Source of the DNA: an uncultured Christensenella sp.
GTDB lineage: Bacteria > Bacillota > Clostridia > Christensenellales > Borkfalkiaceae
Direction: 5' to 3'
NCBI GenBank assembly: GCA_910585705.1
Contig: CAJUER010000001.1
Location: 918,840 to 982,839, forward strand
Length of the DNA stretch: 64,000 bases
In this document: piece after piece, positions 18,401 to 26,342 of the stretch
How the letters are laid out: the number at the start of each line of letters is the position of its first letter
How positions within the stretch are numbered: the stretch's first letter is position 1
Notes under the pieces: model-generated
Databases searched by the model: none
The model's input: the letters and a program-made list of their open reading frames with translations, nothing else
Told to the model about the DNA's origin: nothing
Made by a program: the position numbers and the translations under genes

Positions 18401-19004
18401 AAGCGGCTTCACTGCGTTTAGACTGCTCCGCAACGGCGTCTATCCTGTCGGTCAAATTCATATAGGACTCTTCCGTGCTTTTCGTACTTGCGGAAAGCTC
18501 GTCAAGCCTAAGCAAAAGCTCGGAGAAATCTCCTTCGCTGCGTTTGGTCTGTTCGGAAAGCTCGGTAAGTCTGTCCACGATTGCAACGTAAGTTTCCTCG
18601 CCTATTTTGTTCTGCTCCGCCAAATCGTTCACTTTGTCGGCAAGGCCAGAATAAGCGTTCTCCCTGTTTCTTGCCTGCTCGGTCAAATCGGCAATTTTAT
18701 CGGCAAGACCGGCGTAAATGTTCTCGTTCTGCTTTGCGAGATACAAAAGCTCCTGCTTTAAAGCGTTGTTTTCGTTTTCGAGACGGGCAAAAATTTCGTT
18801 TGTGTGCTTTGCGAGGTTCGCGGTTTCCTGCATGTTCCTCTGAAAAAGCTCCAACGCCGCATCGATACGGGAATTGGAAAGTTTCGTCTGTCTAATCAGT
18901 TCGTCCTGTTTAACGGAAATGTCCTGATTGGCTCTTAAAATTATATCCGCCTTCTTGGGCGTGTTTTCTCCGCCCTGCTGGGAAATATTCTTGTTCACTG
19001 GCAT
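15483..19004 (-). CDS. large repeat-rich coiled-coil protein with conserved C-terminal domain
   Basis: 1,173 residues, no signal peptide or membrane segment. Residues ~30-290 are heptad coiled coil built of ~28-residue repeats (a leucine-rich start, then EQTKRSE-like linkers). Residues ~330-700 contain many copies of an acidic unit of the type DEEKIARLVSDNVN, with shorter versions up to ~830. An extremely acidic stretch (EEEEEEEEDD) separates these from a basic C-terminal domain of ~150 residues containing YNRSFIARI and RGKTLCLYLALDP. I recall similar tails on other clostridial proteins but know no function. The ATG has a GAGGTG box. A structural or scaffold role is a guess. Confidence 0.75.
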   Translation of the reverse strand: MPVNKNISQQGGENTPKKADIILRANQDISVKQDELIRQTKLSNSRIDAALELFQRNMQETANLAKHTNEIFARLENENNALKQELLYLAKQNENIYAGLADKIADLTEQARNRENAYSGLADKVNDLAEQNKIGEETYVAIVDRLTELSEQTKRSEGDFSELLLRLDELSASTKSTEESYMNLTDRIDAVAEQSKRSEAAYDRLTDRIADVAEQSRRAENASTEVSFKIADVAEQTKRTENAYGELSVKLNDVAEYTRRSEGAYLELSDKLDSLSNRVERLGDESARAASFVAAAAPYQNSRELDYEKLADRIAEHVSVREVISPDLIASKVAEQVVVPRNDDGSYAFDEEKIISEVVSRINLQLNSVGKDVAVNLNVDLDEDKIARNVLAGITASLPEEKAVAEPVDIEIDEEKIAKLVSENVNVGVDEEKIARLVSDNMNIGIDEERLARLVANNVNTGIDEERIARLVAYNVNAGIDEDRLARLVSDNVNAAFEDEKIARQLAQIVKEECIGVVTDVVPAGAPVEIDGVKIARQVADIIKEEGVGVVSEVAPVTPTAAVSLNIDEEKIAQRVSDNIKVIDEDKIAQLFADNIKIMDEEKIAQLVADNIKVMDEEKIARHIADIIREEGVNVVSEAAPTSLDGINLNIDEEELADRIALKVGSLKSEDFEIIVDDEGCSSISKDICDRLDYSLISDAVAEKLSYALDLAAANEPDYEEMAQRISEKITVAGINEDAIADKAAAVLSNYLPDFDTDEIADKVMNAVIDVLNAQLSSMSMPAVDNEAICNAISDRIIESQADHDYDIVIDEDGISKITELVAEEIEKDTAERFSQVEEKIVQLKEIIESGAVVETNVNAGDTSQLENAIAEIKQMLESGAVVTNNNSNDISQLENSIAEIKELLASGEAVSDSESETSEIAQLESSLNEIKEMLASGVVVSNSTVTEIAASTAVYEEPVAEEEPLITVSDLVAEAAAEEEEEEEEDDRPERDIDDSDDMDDELMPGAEQNGTDFANMMKYNRSFIARIIQSSDEYKQYYGAVKHALLSYKKVNSNIAWGAERFNKGRETIARFKIRGKTLCLYLALDPNEYKTSVYHHLDATENKSMAGTPMMVKIKSALGVKKAIRLIDEMLQARGAEKRFVPERDYAAMYPYETIEELIEDGIVKDVRKK

Positions 19005-19034
19005 AAATGCACCTCTTTGGTTTTATAAATAAAA

Positions 19035-19063
19035 TTTATACCCTTATCATAGGGCTATGTGAA
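19035..19063 (-). promoter_or_regulatory. promoter of the coiled-coil gene with internal dyad
   Basis: TTCACA (19058-19063), 17-bp spacer, TATAAA (19035-19040). The spacer holds a dyad CCCTTATCATAGGG, a possible operator. From here to 19357 I see no gene, only AT-rich sequence upstream of the small plus-strand gene. Confidence 0.5.
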
Positions 19064-19357
19064 TGATGTGTCTTTATATAGTTTACACCAAATTATTAAA
19101 AAAGTAAATATAAATATCAAATTTTTTTAGCGATTTTTCAATAAATTTTGCGTTCGTCGGGCTATATTCGGGGGTGTATTCTTCCATATTCTGTAAAATG
19201 CTCCTTTCCTCTCCATTCTTCAAAGCCAAAAAATGACAAATTTTCATGAATATTTAACATAAAATTTATGTATAAATGTATAAATATGCAAGAATTTAAG
19301 TTGTATAAAAAGATTTTGCGCCGCCCATAATAATAAAAAATCAAGCGGAGGCTTTTT

Positions 19358-19528
19358 ATGGGCAAAAAGAAAAACAAAATAGCAAAACTGACCGAAGAAC
19401 AGTATGTTGCGTACATTGCCGGGCTGAAAGACGGCTCTGTTCCGTTTAATTCCAACGGAGATTTATTTATACCCGAACAGTTCAAGAGGGACGGCGAAAA
19501 GGAAAACCAAGATTTTAAACAGAATTAA
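19358..19528 (+). CDS. small hypothetical protein (56 aa)
   Basis: Begins MGKKKNKIAKLTEEQYVAYI: a lysine-rich start, then a helix and a polar tail. GCGGAGG lies six bases before the ATG, and a very strong terminator follows the stop by 10 bp, so this is a genuine monocistronic gene despite its size. I do not recognise the family. It is convergent with spoIVA; a sporulation role is possible from context only. Confidence 0.65.
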   Translation: MGKKKNKIAKLTEEQYVAYIAGLKDGSVPFNSNGDLFIPEQFKRDGEKENQDFKQN

Positions 19529-19538
19529 TAGAATAGCA

Positions 19539-19573
19539 CTGCGGGCGGAGCGCAAAACGCGCTCCGCCCGCAG
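19539..19573. terminator. strong bidirectional terminator
   Basis: Fourteen-base perfect stem (CTGCGGGCGGAGCG and its complement), 7-base loop, TTTTTTG on the plus side. Serves the small gene and, on the other strand, the convergent spoIVA. Confidence 0.9.
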
Positions 19574-19602
19574 TTTTTTGTTTCGACTTTATGTTTTATC
19601 GA

Positions 19603-21078
19603 TTACAGCAGAATGCAGATGACTCCGCCCTTGCCCTCGTTTATAATTCTTGTAATGGCGCGGCGCATTTTTGCCTTCGTTTCGTCGTGCATACCCGAAA
19701 CTTTGCCCGCAAGCCCCTCTTTGACCATTCCACGCAGGGATTTGCCGAACACGTTGGTATCCCACATGCCTTCGGGATTGTTTTCGAAGCCCGTCATCAT
19801 GCCCTGCACAATTCCTTCGCTCTGCGCGGCGCTGCCCATAATGGGACTGACTTCGCCGGTAACGTCTATTTTTACTATATGATAGCTGGGCGCTGTGGCG
19901 CGCAGTTTTATTCCCACGCTTCCGCCCTGACGCACTACTTTGGGCTGGTCGAGACTCATATCCGAATCGTCGGGCTGTACAATGCCGTAGCCGTTGACGC
20001 GCGCGCACTCGAACGCGTCCTTGATTTTATCGTAGCTGTGTTTGGCTTCCGCCGTGCCGCGAACATAGCGCATAAGCGAACACTCGTCGCCTATGCTGTC
20101 GCCCGCGATTTCCGATAGCATATCGTAAAAAATTCCGTCCTTCGCGCAGGCGGTAATTTCCGCCCTACCCTCAGAAAGATTGAGATTTATAGCCGCCTCT
20201 TCCTTCCAATACTCGCAGCCGAGCATAAGACTGTCGAAAGCGTTGCAGTCCTTCATTCTGCAAATTTGGGGCGCGACCGAGCGAACCCTGTCTAAAAGCT
20301 CGACGACGGCTTTCGAATCGGGTGGAAGAAAGCGCATCCAATCGGGCATGTTCACGTCGAACGAAAGCACGGGGAATTCGAATAATACGGCTTTTAACAC
20401 GTCTAAAAGCCCGTTTCCGTCTATTTTTTCGCAGTTTACCGCCAAAACTGTAGTCGAATACTTTGCTTCGAGTTCGTTTTTAAGCGACCTTGCCGAGGGT
20501 GACGCAGGGTCTGCGCAGTTTAAAACTATTACGAAAGGCTTACCTATTTCTTTAAGACTCTTTACGGTGCGCTCTTCCGCTTCCACATACCCCTGACGCG
20601 GAATATCGGCTATGCTTCCGTCGCAAGTGACACATATGCCTATTGTGGAATGGTCCTTAATGACTTTTTCAGTGCCGAGCGCCGCCGCCTGCGTGAACGG
20701 CAAAGGCTCCTCAGACCAGGGAGTGTTCACAAGACGGGGCTTGCCTTCCTCTTCGAAGCCGACCGCGCCCTGAGCGATAAATCCCACGCAGTCGATAAGG
20801 CGGACGTTCGCGCTCGCGTTTTCGATTTTTACCTGCGCGGACTTTGCCGGTACAAACTTCGGCTCGGTCGTCATTACGCTTCTGCCCGTAGCCGACTGAG
20901 GCAACTCGTCAACCATTACGTTCTTTAAATTTTCGTCGGTTACGTTGGGTATAACCAACTCCGTCATAAACTTTTTGATTAAAGTCGATTTGCCCGTTCT
21001 GACCGGTCCCACTACTCCTATATAAATATCTCCGCCGCTCCTTTTAGCGACGTCCTCGTAAACGTTGTAATCAAGCAT
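19603..21078 (-). CDS. spoIVA: stage IV sporulation protein A
   Basis: 491 residues. ATPase that polymerises on the forespore surface and forms the basement layer of the spore coat. The Walker A motif GVVGPVRTGKSTLIKKFM (residues ~22-39) is followed by the SpoIVA-specific ATGRSVMTTEPKFVP segment and DCVGF. The C-terminal region required for localisation is present. Start 21078 is behind GGAGG. It establishes that the organism belongs to an endospore-forming lineage. Confidence 0.96.
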   Translation of the reverse strand: MLDYNVYEDVAKRSGGDIYIGVVGPVRTGKSTLIKKFMTELVIPNVTDENLKNVMVDELPQSATGRSVMTTEPKFVPAKSAQVKIENASANVRLIDCVGFIAQGAVGFEEEGKPRLVNTPWSEEPLPFTQAAALGTEKVIKDHSTIGICVTCDGSIADIPRQGYVEAEERTVKSLKEIGKPFVIVLNCADPASPSARSLKNELEAKYSTTVLAVNCEKIDGNGLLDVLKAVLFEFPVLSFDVNMPDWMRFLPPDSKAVVELLDRVRSVAPQICRMKDCNAFDSLMLGCEYWKEEAAINLNLSEGRAEITACAKDGIFYDMLSEIAGDSIGDECSLMRYVRGTAEAKHSYDKIKDAFECARVNGYGIVQPDDSDMSLDQPKVVRQGGSVGIKLRATAPSYHIVKIDVTGEVSPIMGSAAQSEGIVQGMMTGFENNPEGMWDTNVFGKSLRGMVKEGLAGKVSGMHDETKAKMRRAITRIINEGKGGVICILL

Positions 21079-21199
21079 ATCCGCCTCCGCAAAAACTATG
21101 TGTAAAATAATTTATTGTAAATTTCGGGCATTTAGAACGCTTTGCAAAGATTTTTTTTACAGCGCTTACATTATTTACCTTAAACTAGCCTTAAAAGAC

Positions 21200-21228
21200 T
21201 TGCAAATGATACGAATATGTATTATTAT
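21200..21228 (+). promoter_or_regulatory. promoter of the helical-protein/patatin locus
   Basis: TTGCAA (21200-21205), 17-bp spacer, TATTAT (21223-21228), about 70 bp before the start codon. Confidence 0.45.
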
Positions 21229-21296
21229 CATTAATGTTTCACGGATATTATATAATATATTCACATACATAAATATGTTTTACAAGGGAGAAATAT

Positions 21297-21809
21297 ATGG
21301 ATAACAGAACACTTGTCGAGTGCAAGGAGCTGGTTTTACTTAAATCAAAACTATTATCGCTGGCAAAGCTGGTTTCGGAATATACAGATAAAGTTAAATC
21401 GCTTAAAGCTATTTCGAAGCTTGTCAAACTTGAGCGCAAAGGGCTTAAAACCTGCAAAGCCCCTATAGCAACCGCCGATTTGAACTCTTTGATATGGGCA
21501 TACGGCGACCTTGCCGAAATAATCAAAATACTTGCGACTTCGAAAAAAGCGGAAATCGTCGGCAAAGCTTCGTCCGACCTCGACGCTTTAATCAATAAGA
21601 CGGAAACGGAAGTCGCTTCACTCAAACAGACAATCAACCCCGAAGCAGACAGCCTTAAAAAGTTTTCCGACGTAATCGGCAACACCGCACAGGCGCTTTC
21701 CAAAAAAATCGGCGCGGGCGCGCAAAAGCTTGGCAGCGTTGTTTCGGAAACTATCGGCGAAAAGGTTGAAGAAATAAAAAAAATGATAGCCGGAGACGAA
21801 GAAAACTAA
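21297..21809 (+). CDS. helical protein of unknown function (zero-frame product)
   Basis: 170 residues, nearly all predicted helix, rich in K, S, A and L, with coiled-coil-like spacing; no signal peptide. GGGAG precedes the ATG. Not recognised by family. Its end carries an A8 run at 21776-21783 that forms an in-frame A AAA AAA heptamer, followed by a stem; the -1 frame from that point runs open into a patatin phospholipase domain lacking its own start codon. The gene therefore probably encodes both this short protein and a 468-residue fusion. Confidence 0.7.
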   Translation: MDNRTLVECKELVLLKSKLLSLAKLVSEYTDKVKSLKAISKLVKLERKGLKTCKAPIATADLNSLIWAYGDLAEIIKILATSKKAEIVGKASSDLDALINKTETEVASLKQTINPEADSLKKFSDVIGNTAQALSKKIGAGAQKLGSVVSETIGEKVEEIKKMIAGDEEN

Positions 21810-21832
21810 AAATAGGCATAACGTACTCCGGC
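21776..21832 (+). promoter_or_regulatory. probable programmed -1 frameshift signal
   Basis: Slippery heptamer A AAA AAA (21776-21782) in the correct zero-frame phase, six-base spacer, then a perfect 7-bp stem GCCGGAG (21789-21795) / CTCCGGC (21826-21832). The zero-frame TAA (21807-21809) lies in the loop. Spacing matches known bacterial -1 sites such as dnaX. Confidence 0.6.
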
Positions 21833-22702
21833 GGTATAAGCAACTGCGCCTATCAGATAGGCTTTACGAAAGCGTTACTTAAATACCTGTCGCGCGACGA
21901 GATTAAATTTATATCCGCGTCGTCCGGAGGAATTTTTACGGGCTATGCGCTTTCGGCGGATAAGCTTGACCTTTTGGAACAGCTTTACCTTAACGTAGGC
22001 ATTACGAAACTGCCCCAACTGTTTTGGCAGGTATTCGCAAAGGGCTTGCTTTCCAATTACGTCGACACGATTACGCACTGCCAAGACAAACTTGAAATAC
22101 CTTTGTGTTTCACGGTTTGTTATGTGCCTTTGTTTTCGATAAGGTATTACTGGATTTACGGAAAATATAACAGGACGTGGCTTAAACACTTTAAAGCCGC
22201 GATAAATTACCCTTTCCTTAAAATATTCCCCTCCTTTTTGCACGGGCGGTTTGCTTTGGACGGCGGAGCGGCGGACAACATTCCCCTCTACCCCCTTCTT
22301 AAAAAGAACAAACCCGTACCCGACGAAGGGGACGCGGATTTAATATTCGTGCTTCATTTTGACGCGCGTTACGACCACAGGCGCGATTTTAAAACAGACG
22401 TTCCCGTTCTCGATTTGGATTTATCGTACTGCAACGGCTTCAAAAAAGCGCATTACGATTATTCAAGCGAAACGGTGGCGGAAAGAATAAAACTCGGCTT
22501 CGAATACGGAGAAAAAATTTGCGAAAGACTTTTTGCGGGCGATTGCTCGAAGGAATCGCTTAAAAGGTCTATCGACGAAATCTTCCTCGAAGAACATACT
22601 CTGCGTCAGCAGAACTTTTCCATCGACAGGTTGCTGTCTTTCCTTAACGTCGCGGGTAAAACGCTTAGAAACGACGCGCACTGCATAAAAAAATTGTATT
22701 GA
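21782..22702 (+). CDS. patatin-like phospholipase domain, expressed through -1 frameshift
   Basis: From the shift point the frame gives NDSRRRRKLKIGITYSGG and a ~300-residue patatin domain: oxyanion loop YSGGISN, nucleophile context SASSGGI (a variant of GxSxG), and the DGG aspartate motif in LDGGAADNIPLYP. No ATG, GTG or TTG occurs in this frame between the preceding TGA (21767) and the nucleophile; the first usable codon is TTG at 21974, past the serine, so ordinary initiation would make a dead enzyme. The product probably hydrolyses acyl lipids or signalling lipids. A sequencing indel or pseudogene is the alternative. Confidence 0.7.
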   Translation, partial: NDSRRRRKLKIGITYSGGISNCAYQIGFTKALLKYLSRDEIKFISASSGGIFTGYALSADKLDLLEQLYLNVGITKLPQLFWQVFAKGLLSNYVDTITHCQDKLEIPLCFTVCYVPLFSIRYYWIYGKYNRTWLKHFKAAINYPFLKIFPSFLHGRFALDGGAADNIPLYPLLKKNKPVPDEGDADLIFVLHFDARYDHRRDFKTDVPVLDLDLSYCNGFKKAHYDYSSETVAERIKLGFEYGEKICERLFAGDCSKESLKRSIDEIFLEEHTLRQQNFSIDRLLSFLNVAGKTLRNDAHCIKKLY

Positions 22703-22739
22703 AATCAGAAAAAATTTAAAAGTAAAGCGGCAATCGTTG

Positions 22740-22765
22740 ATTAACGTTACGGGCAAAACGTTAAT
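22740..22765. promoter_or_regulatory. inverted repeat upstream of DUF4234 gene
   Basis: Perfect 9-bp dyad ATTAACGTT / AACGTTAAT with an 8-base centre and no T-tract, about 45 bp before the start codon. More like a repressor operator than a terminator. Confidence 0.4.
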
Positions 22766-22811
22766 GAGCGTGCGCTTTATATAAAATTATATTAAATTAA
22801 GGAGATTAACT

Positions 22812-23156
22812 ATGAAAAAGAGAAATATTGGTCTTTGCATACTTTTCTGCATCATCACGTTCGGTATCTACTACATTTACCTTTTCGTATCTGTAACTAA
22901 CGCTACCAACAAACTTGCACCCAAGAGTGCTACTATGGGCGGTGTAGGCGCATATTTCTGCAGCATCTTCACGTTCGGTATTTACCTTCTTTACTGGTGC
23001 TACCGTATGGGCGCTAAGGAAGGCGAAATGCTCAACAAAGATTCTTCCGGTATTCTTTATCTTATACTCGGCTGGTTCACGGGCGGTTTAATCCCTCTTC
23101 TGCTTGGTCAGAGCGCATTGAACAAAACTCTTGACGCAGCTCCCGTACAGGAATAA
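22812..23156 (+). CDS. DUF4234-type small membrane protein
   Basis: 114 residues with three hydrophobic segments: ~7-28, ~46-66 and ~80-97. The repeated ITFGIYYIYLF and FTFGIYLLYWCYRM motifs, each with an aromatic-rich turn, are typical of DUF4234, whose function is unknown. AAGGAG box at good spacing. Own terminator downstream. Confidence 0.8.
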   Translation: MKKRNIGLCILFCIITFGIYYIYLFVSVTNATNKLAPKSATMGGVGAYFCSIFTFGIYLLYWCYRMGAKEGEMLNKDSSGILYLILGWFTGGLIPLLLGQSALNKTLDAAPVQE

Positions 23157-23195
23157 TTATTTCAACTGAAGATTGCCCGATATAAATTAAAAATT

Positions 23196-23227
23196 AAAGC
23201 GGCGTTTCCGAAAGGAAACGCCGCTTT
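23196..23227. terminator. bidirectional terminator
   Basis: Fourteen-base perfect stem starting AAAGCGGCGTTTCC with a GAAA tetraloop, between the convergent DUF4234 and ATP-grasp genes. Confidence 0.88.
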
Positions 23228-23241
23228 ATAACTTGCTTTGA

Positions 23242-24429
23242 TTATTTGAGTTTAAGCACGTCGGTATAGAACGCGTCAAGCTCTTTTTTCGTATTGAACG
23301 TAGCCAAATACATAGTGTTGCCCATTGCAGGGCTCAACGCTTCGGGAATACGCGTGATAGCTTTAAGGTTCATAAAATACTTGTCTATTATGTCCTGTTC
23401 GCAATACAGGAAATTTTTGCTGTCGCGCCTTCCGGCAAACGCGCAATAGCATCTGTCGCCGAGCGTTTTCTGCGTGCTGCCGTACGCAAACATATCCGCC
23501 CATATTTTGTAGACGTCTGTGCTGTTTGCATAGTTGAACATGTCAGGCGTAAATCCGCCAGCAGGGCGCATATTGACTTCGAGAGCGACGATTTCGCCCT
23601 TTTTGCCGATACGCTGGTCGCGCGTCAAGCGGAAAAATTCGAAATGAACGAATCTTCTTTTTACGCCGAAGGCTTTCACCGTTCTTCTGCCTGCGTCGAG
23701 GATATCCTCTTCGGGCTCATTAACTATGTAATAAACGCAATTGCCCTTGTCGTTTACTATGTCCATTAACGAGTGCGGCGTAACGTTGCCGGACTCGAAC
23801 ATGGCATTTCCCTTTGCGTCGATAATAGCGTCATAAGTCTGAACTTCACCCTCTATATACTCTTCCATTATATACTGTACGTCGGGCTTGTTCGCAAGGA
23901 ATTCTTCCAGCTCTTTATCGTTTGAAATTTTATATGTATCGTTTGCGCCCAGACCGTTGTCGGGTTTAACTATTACGGGATAGCCGACTTCGTCTATTAG
24001 TTTCTTGCATACGTTGAGGGATTTTACCAGACAGTACTTCGCGGTTTTGACGCCTGCCTTCTGGTAATATTTTTTCATTCTCGATTTGAATCTGATTTTC
24101 TTGACGTCGCCCGCCTTAAAGCCCGTCGTGATGTTGAACGCCGTGCGCAGGTTTGCGTCGCTTTCCAGCCAGTATTCGTTATTGCTTTCGAGATAGTCTA
24201 TTTTGCCGTACTTGAAGGTGAAGAAAGCAACCGCGCGGTAAACTTCTTCATAGTTTTCAAGGTCGGAAACTTTGTAGTATTCGTTCAGGGAAGCCCTCTG
24301 CTCGTTTGTAAGATTGTCATAAGGGCAGTCGCCTATTCCGAGTACGTTGAATCCGTTGTTTTTCAATTCGCGGCAGAACCGCCAGTAATTCGAAGGAAAG
24401 TTAGGTGAGATAAAAATAAAGTTTTGCAT
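23242..24429 (-). CDS. ATP-grasp ligase of unknown substrate
   Basis: 395 residues. N-terminal pre-ATP-grasp fold (FISPNFPSNYWRFCRELKNNG), then ATP-grasp from ~115: YPVIVKPDNGLGANDTYKI (ATP lysine and glycine-rich loop), YIMEEYIEGE, and metal-binding ALEVNMRPAGGF. This is the carbamoyl-phosphate-synthase-L-like branch; such enzymes ligate a carboxylate to an amine or thiol. Substrate not predictable. Last gene of an operon with two alpha/beta hydrolases; AAGGAG precedes the ATG. Confidence 0.82.
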   Translation of the reverse strand: MQNFIFISPNFPSNYWRFCRELKNNGFNVLGIGDCPYDNLTNEQRASLNEYYKVSDLENYEEVYRAVAFFTFKYGKIDYLESNNEYWLESDANLRTAFNITTGFKAGDVKKIRFKSRMKKYYQKAGVKTAKYCLVKSLNVCKKLIDEVGYPVIVKPDNGLGANDTYKISNDKELEEFLANKPDVQYIMEEYIEGEVQTYDAIIDAKGNAMFESGNVTPHSLMDIVNDKGNCVYYIVNEPEEDILDAGRRTVKAFGVKRRFVHFEFFRLTRDQRIGKKGEIVALEVNMRPAGGFTPDMFNYANSTDVYKIWADMFAYGSTQKTLGDRCYCAFAGRRDSKNFLYCEQDIIDKYFMNLKAITRIPEALSPAMGNTMYLATFNTKKELDAFYTDVLKLK

Positions 24430-24440
24430 ATAAATACTCC

Positions 24441-25202
24441 TTAAAGGTCATACGGTTTAAAACCGAGAGCTTTCATAAAGTAGGGTATACACCTTTCCCA
24501 ATGGGCTTCGCAATGTTCTCCGCCCGGAACTACGCGCGCGGTAAGCGCCACTCCCCTTTCTATAAGGTACTCGCACGTCTGCGCGAAGCGCTTGCGGCGG
24601 TTGCCGTGTTTTGAAAATTCACGGCTGCCGTAGTCGGTGTATATTATCGTATCTTTTGAAAATCTTCCGCTTACCAAAAAACCGGGCACACCTTCCTCGA
24701 CCCAAAGACTGGGTGAAAGCGCAGCGCCTTTGGAAAAATACCCGTTATATTTTGCAAGCGCGTACAAGGTCATAAGTCCGCCCATCGAGCTTCCGCCTAT
24801 CGCCGTATTCTCCCTGCCCCCGAGCGCGGGATAATGCCCGTCGATATACGGCTTGAAGCTTCCGACAAGCCAATCCATATATTTTTTGCCTTTGCCCTTG
24901 ATTTTTTCTCCGTTTCCGTAAATGAAATCTACGGGCGAATATTCCGAAAGTCTGCCGTTGCCCTCGTGGTTACATTCCACCGCCGCAATTATAAGCTGCG
25001 TTTTCGTTTTATCGAGATAGTCTGAAAGCCCCCAGCTTTTTCCGTAAGTCGCCTCACTGTCGGAAAACAGGTTATGCCCGTCAAACATATACAGCACGGG
25101 ATAGCGCCGACCGCTTTTGTAACTATCGGGAATATATGCGTAAGCCTTGCGCTCCTTTTCGCCCGTAAGCGTAGGAATTTTTATATTCCAACTCTCTATC
25201 AT
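24441..25202 (-). CDS. esterase of the enterochelin-esterase/esterase D type
   Basis: 253 residues, cytoplasmic alpha/beta hydrolase. RRYPVLYMFDGHNLF is the usual first strand, AIGGSSMGGLMTLYAL holds the nucleophile serine (residue ~137), and GGEHCEAHW carries the catalytic histidine. No signal peptide. The start is only three bases after the stop of the preceding hydrolase gene and lacks a strong ribosome site, so translation is coupled. Likely removes acyl groups from a carbohydrate or small molecule; substrate unknown. Confidence 0.82.
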   Translation of the reverse strand: MIESWNIKIPTLTGEKERKAYAYIPDSYKSGRRYPVLYMFDGHNLFSDSEATYGKSWGLSDYLDKTKTQLIIAAVECNHEGNGRLSEYSPVDFIYGNGEKIKGKGKKYMDWLVGSFKPYIDGHYPALGGRENTAIGGSSMGGLMTLYALAKYNGYFSKGAALSPSLWVEEGVPGFLVSGRFSKDTIIYTDYGSREFSKHGNRRKRFAQTCEYLIERGVALTARVVPGGEHCEAHWERCIPYFMKALGFKPYDL

Positions 25203-25205
25203 TTT

Positions 25206-26249
25206 TTATTCTGCGGCGTTCTCTTCCGTACCGACCGCCTCTTCTTCCGCAGGCGCTTTTTCGGTTGCGCCTTCGGTTACTTCCTCTTTTATATCCTTTG
25301 CCTCTTCTATGGATTGCGGCTTAACGATAACGGGGTGAGCTTCTAGGAAGGTGAGAATATCGTTACAAACCTCTTCCTTACAGTCGTCGTTTAAAATTTC
25401 GTGACGCGCTCCCTCGTAAAGGGTGATATTCACGTCCTTTACGCCCGCTTTCAAAAACTTATCGTAAGTTTTCTGAACGCCCTTGCCGTAATCGCCGACG
25501 GGGTCTTCCGCGCCCGCTACGAAGTATACGGGCAGGGTTTCGGGTACCGCTTTAATAGTTTTATGCGAGCAAGCGTCGTTTATGACAGAAAAAAGTCCGT
25601 AATAACCGTTATTCGTAAAAGAAAAATTGCAAAGCTCGTCCGCGTTGTATTTATCGACGTTTTCCGCGTTCACGGAAAGCCAGTCGTTTTCCGTGCGGGC
25701 GGGGCTGAACTTTTTGTTATAGTTGCCGAAAGCAAGCTTTTTTATAAACGGACTTCTGTTACGCCAACCGTAAAAAACAGAGTTGAGCCTTACCATAAAC
25801 AGCGCGGCGTACAGAGTGAATTTATTTTTATAGCCCGTACCCATAATAACCGCACCGTTGAAATCTTCGCCGTACAGCGAGATATATTTGCGGCAGAAGA
25901 ACGAGCCCATGCTGTGTCCCAGAATAAAGTAGGGCTTATCCCCCACCTGTTTTTTGACGGCAAGCTGCAACGCGCGAATGTCGCGGATAATCACGTTATT
26001 GTCGCGCCCGACCGTGAAAAAGCCGAGATCATCCTTGCTCTTTACGGACTGACCGTGTCCGAGATGGTCCTCAGCGCAGACGGCATAGCCGTGTTTATTC
26101 AAAAACTCCGCAAACGAGGAATATCTGGAAGCGTATTCGCACATTCCGTGAATTATCTGCACCACTCCTTTTATTTCGCCTTCGGGAAGCCAAAGGCAAG
26201 CGTGGACAGTCGTTAAACCGTCGTGTGACGGATAATAAATATCTTTCAT
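25206..26249 (-). CDS. alpha/beta hydrolase, monoacylglycerol lipase-like
   Basis: 347 residues from ATG 26249 (MKDIYYPSHDGLTTVHACLW), chosen over an upstream frame start because it fits the family start and has AAAGG upstream. VVQIIHGMCEYASRY is the oxyanion loop, FILGHSMGSFFCRKY holds the nucleophile serine, GAEDPVGDYG the acidic residue and GARHEILND the histidine. The last ~50 residues are a glutamate/alanine-rich low-complexity tail not found in the family and of unknown role. Confidence 0.83.
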   Translation of the reverse strand: MKDIYYPSHDGLTTVHACLWLPEGEIKGVVQIIHGMCEYASRYSSFAEFLNKHGYAVCAEDHLGHGQSVKSKDDLGFFTVGRDNNVIIRDIRALQLAVKKQVGDKPYFILGHSMGSFFCRKYISLYGEDFNGAVIMGTGYKNKFTLYAALFMVRLNSVFYGWRNRSPFIKKLAFGNYNKKFSPARTENDWLSVNAENVDKYNADELCNFSFTNNGYYGLFSVINDACSHKTIKAVPETLPVYFVAGAEDPVGDYGKGVQKTYDKFLKAGVKDVNITLYEGARHEILNDDCKEEVCNDILTFLEAHPVIVKPQSIEEAKDIKEEVTEGATEKAPAEEEAVGTEENAAE

Positions 26250-26342
26250 ATTTAATACCTTTTTTAAATTTTTTTTGATTATAACACAATCCGCAAGTAA
26301 ATGCAATACATAAACGGGCGCATTTGAATTTTTCGCAAAAAT

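Noticed and set aside
19162..19485. 107-residue minus-strand ORF
   Set aside because: Overlaps the small plus-strand gene with strong signals, AT-rich, no ribosome site or recognisable sequence.
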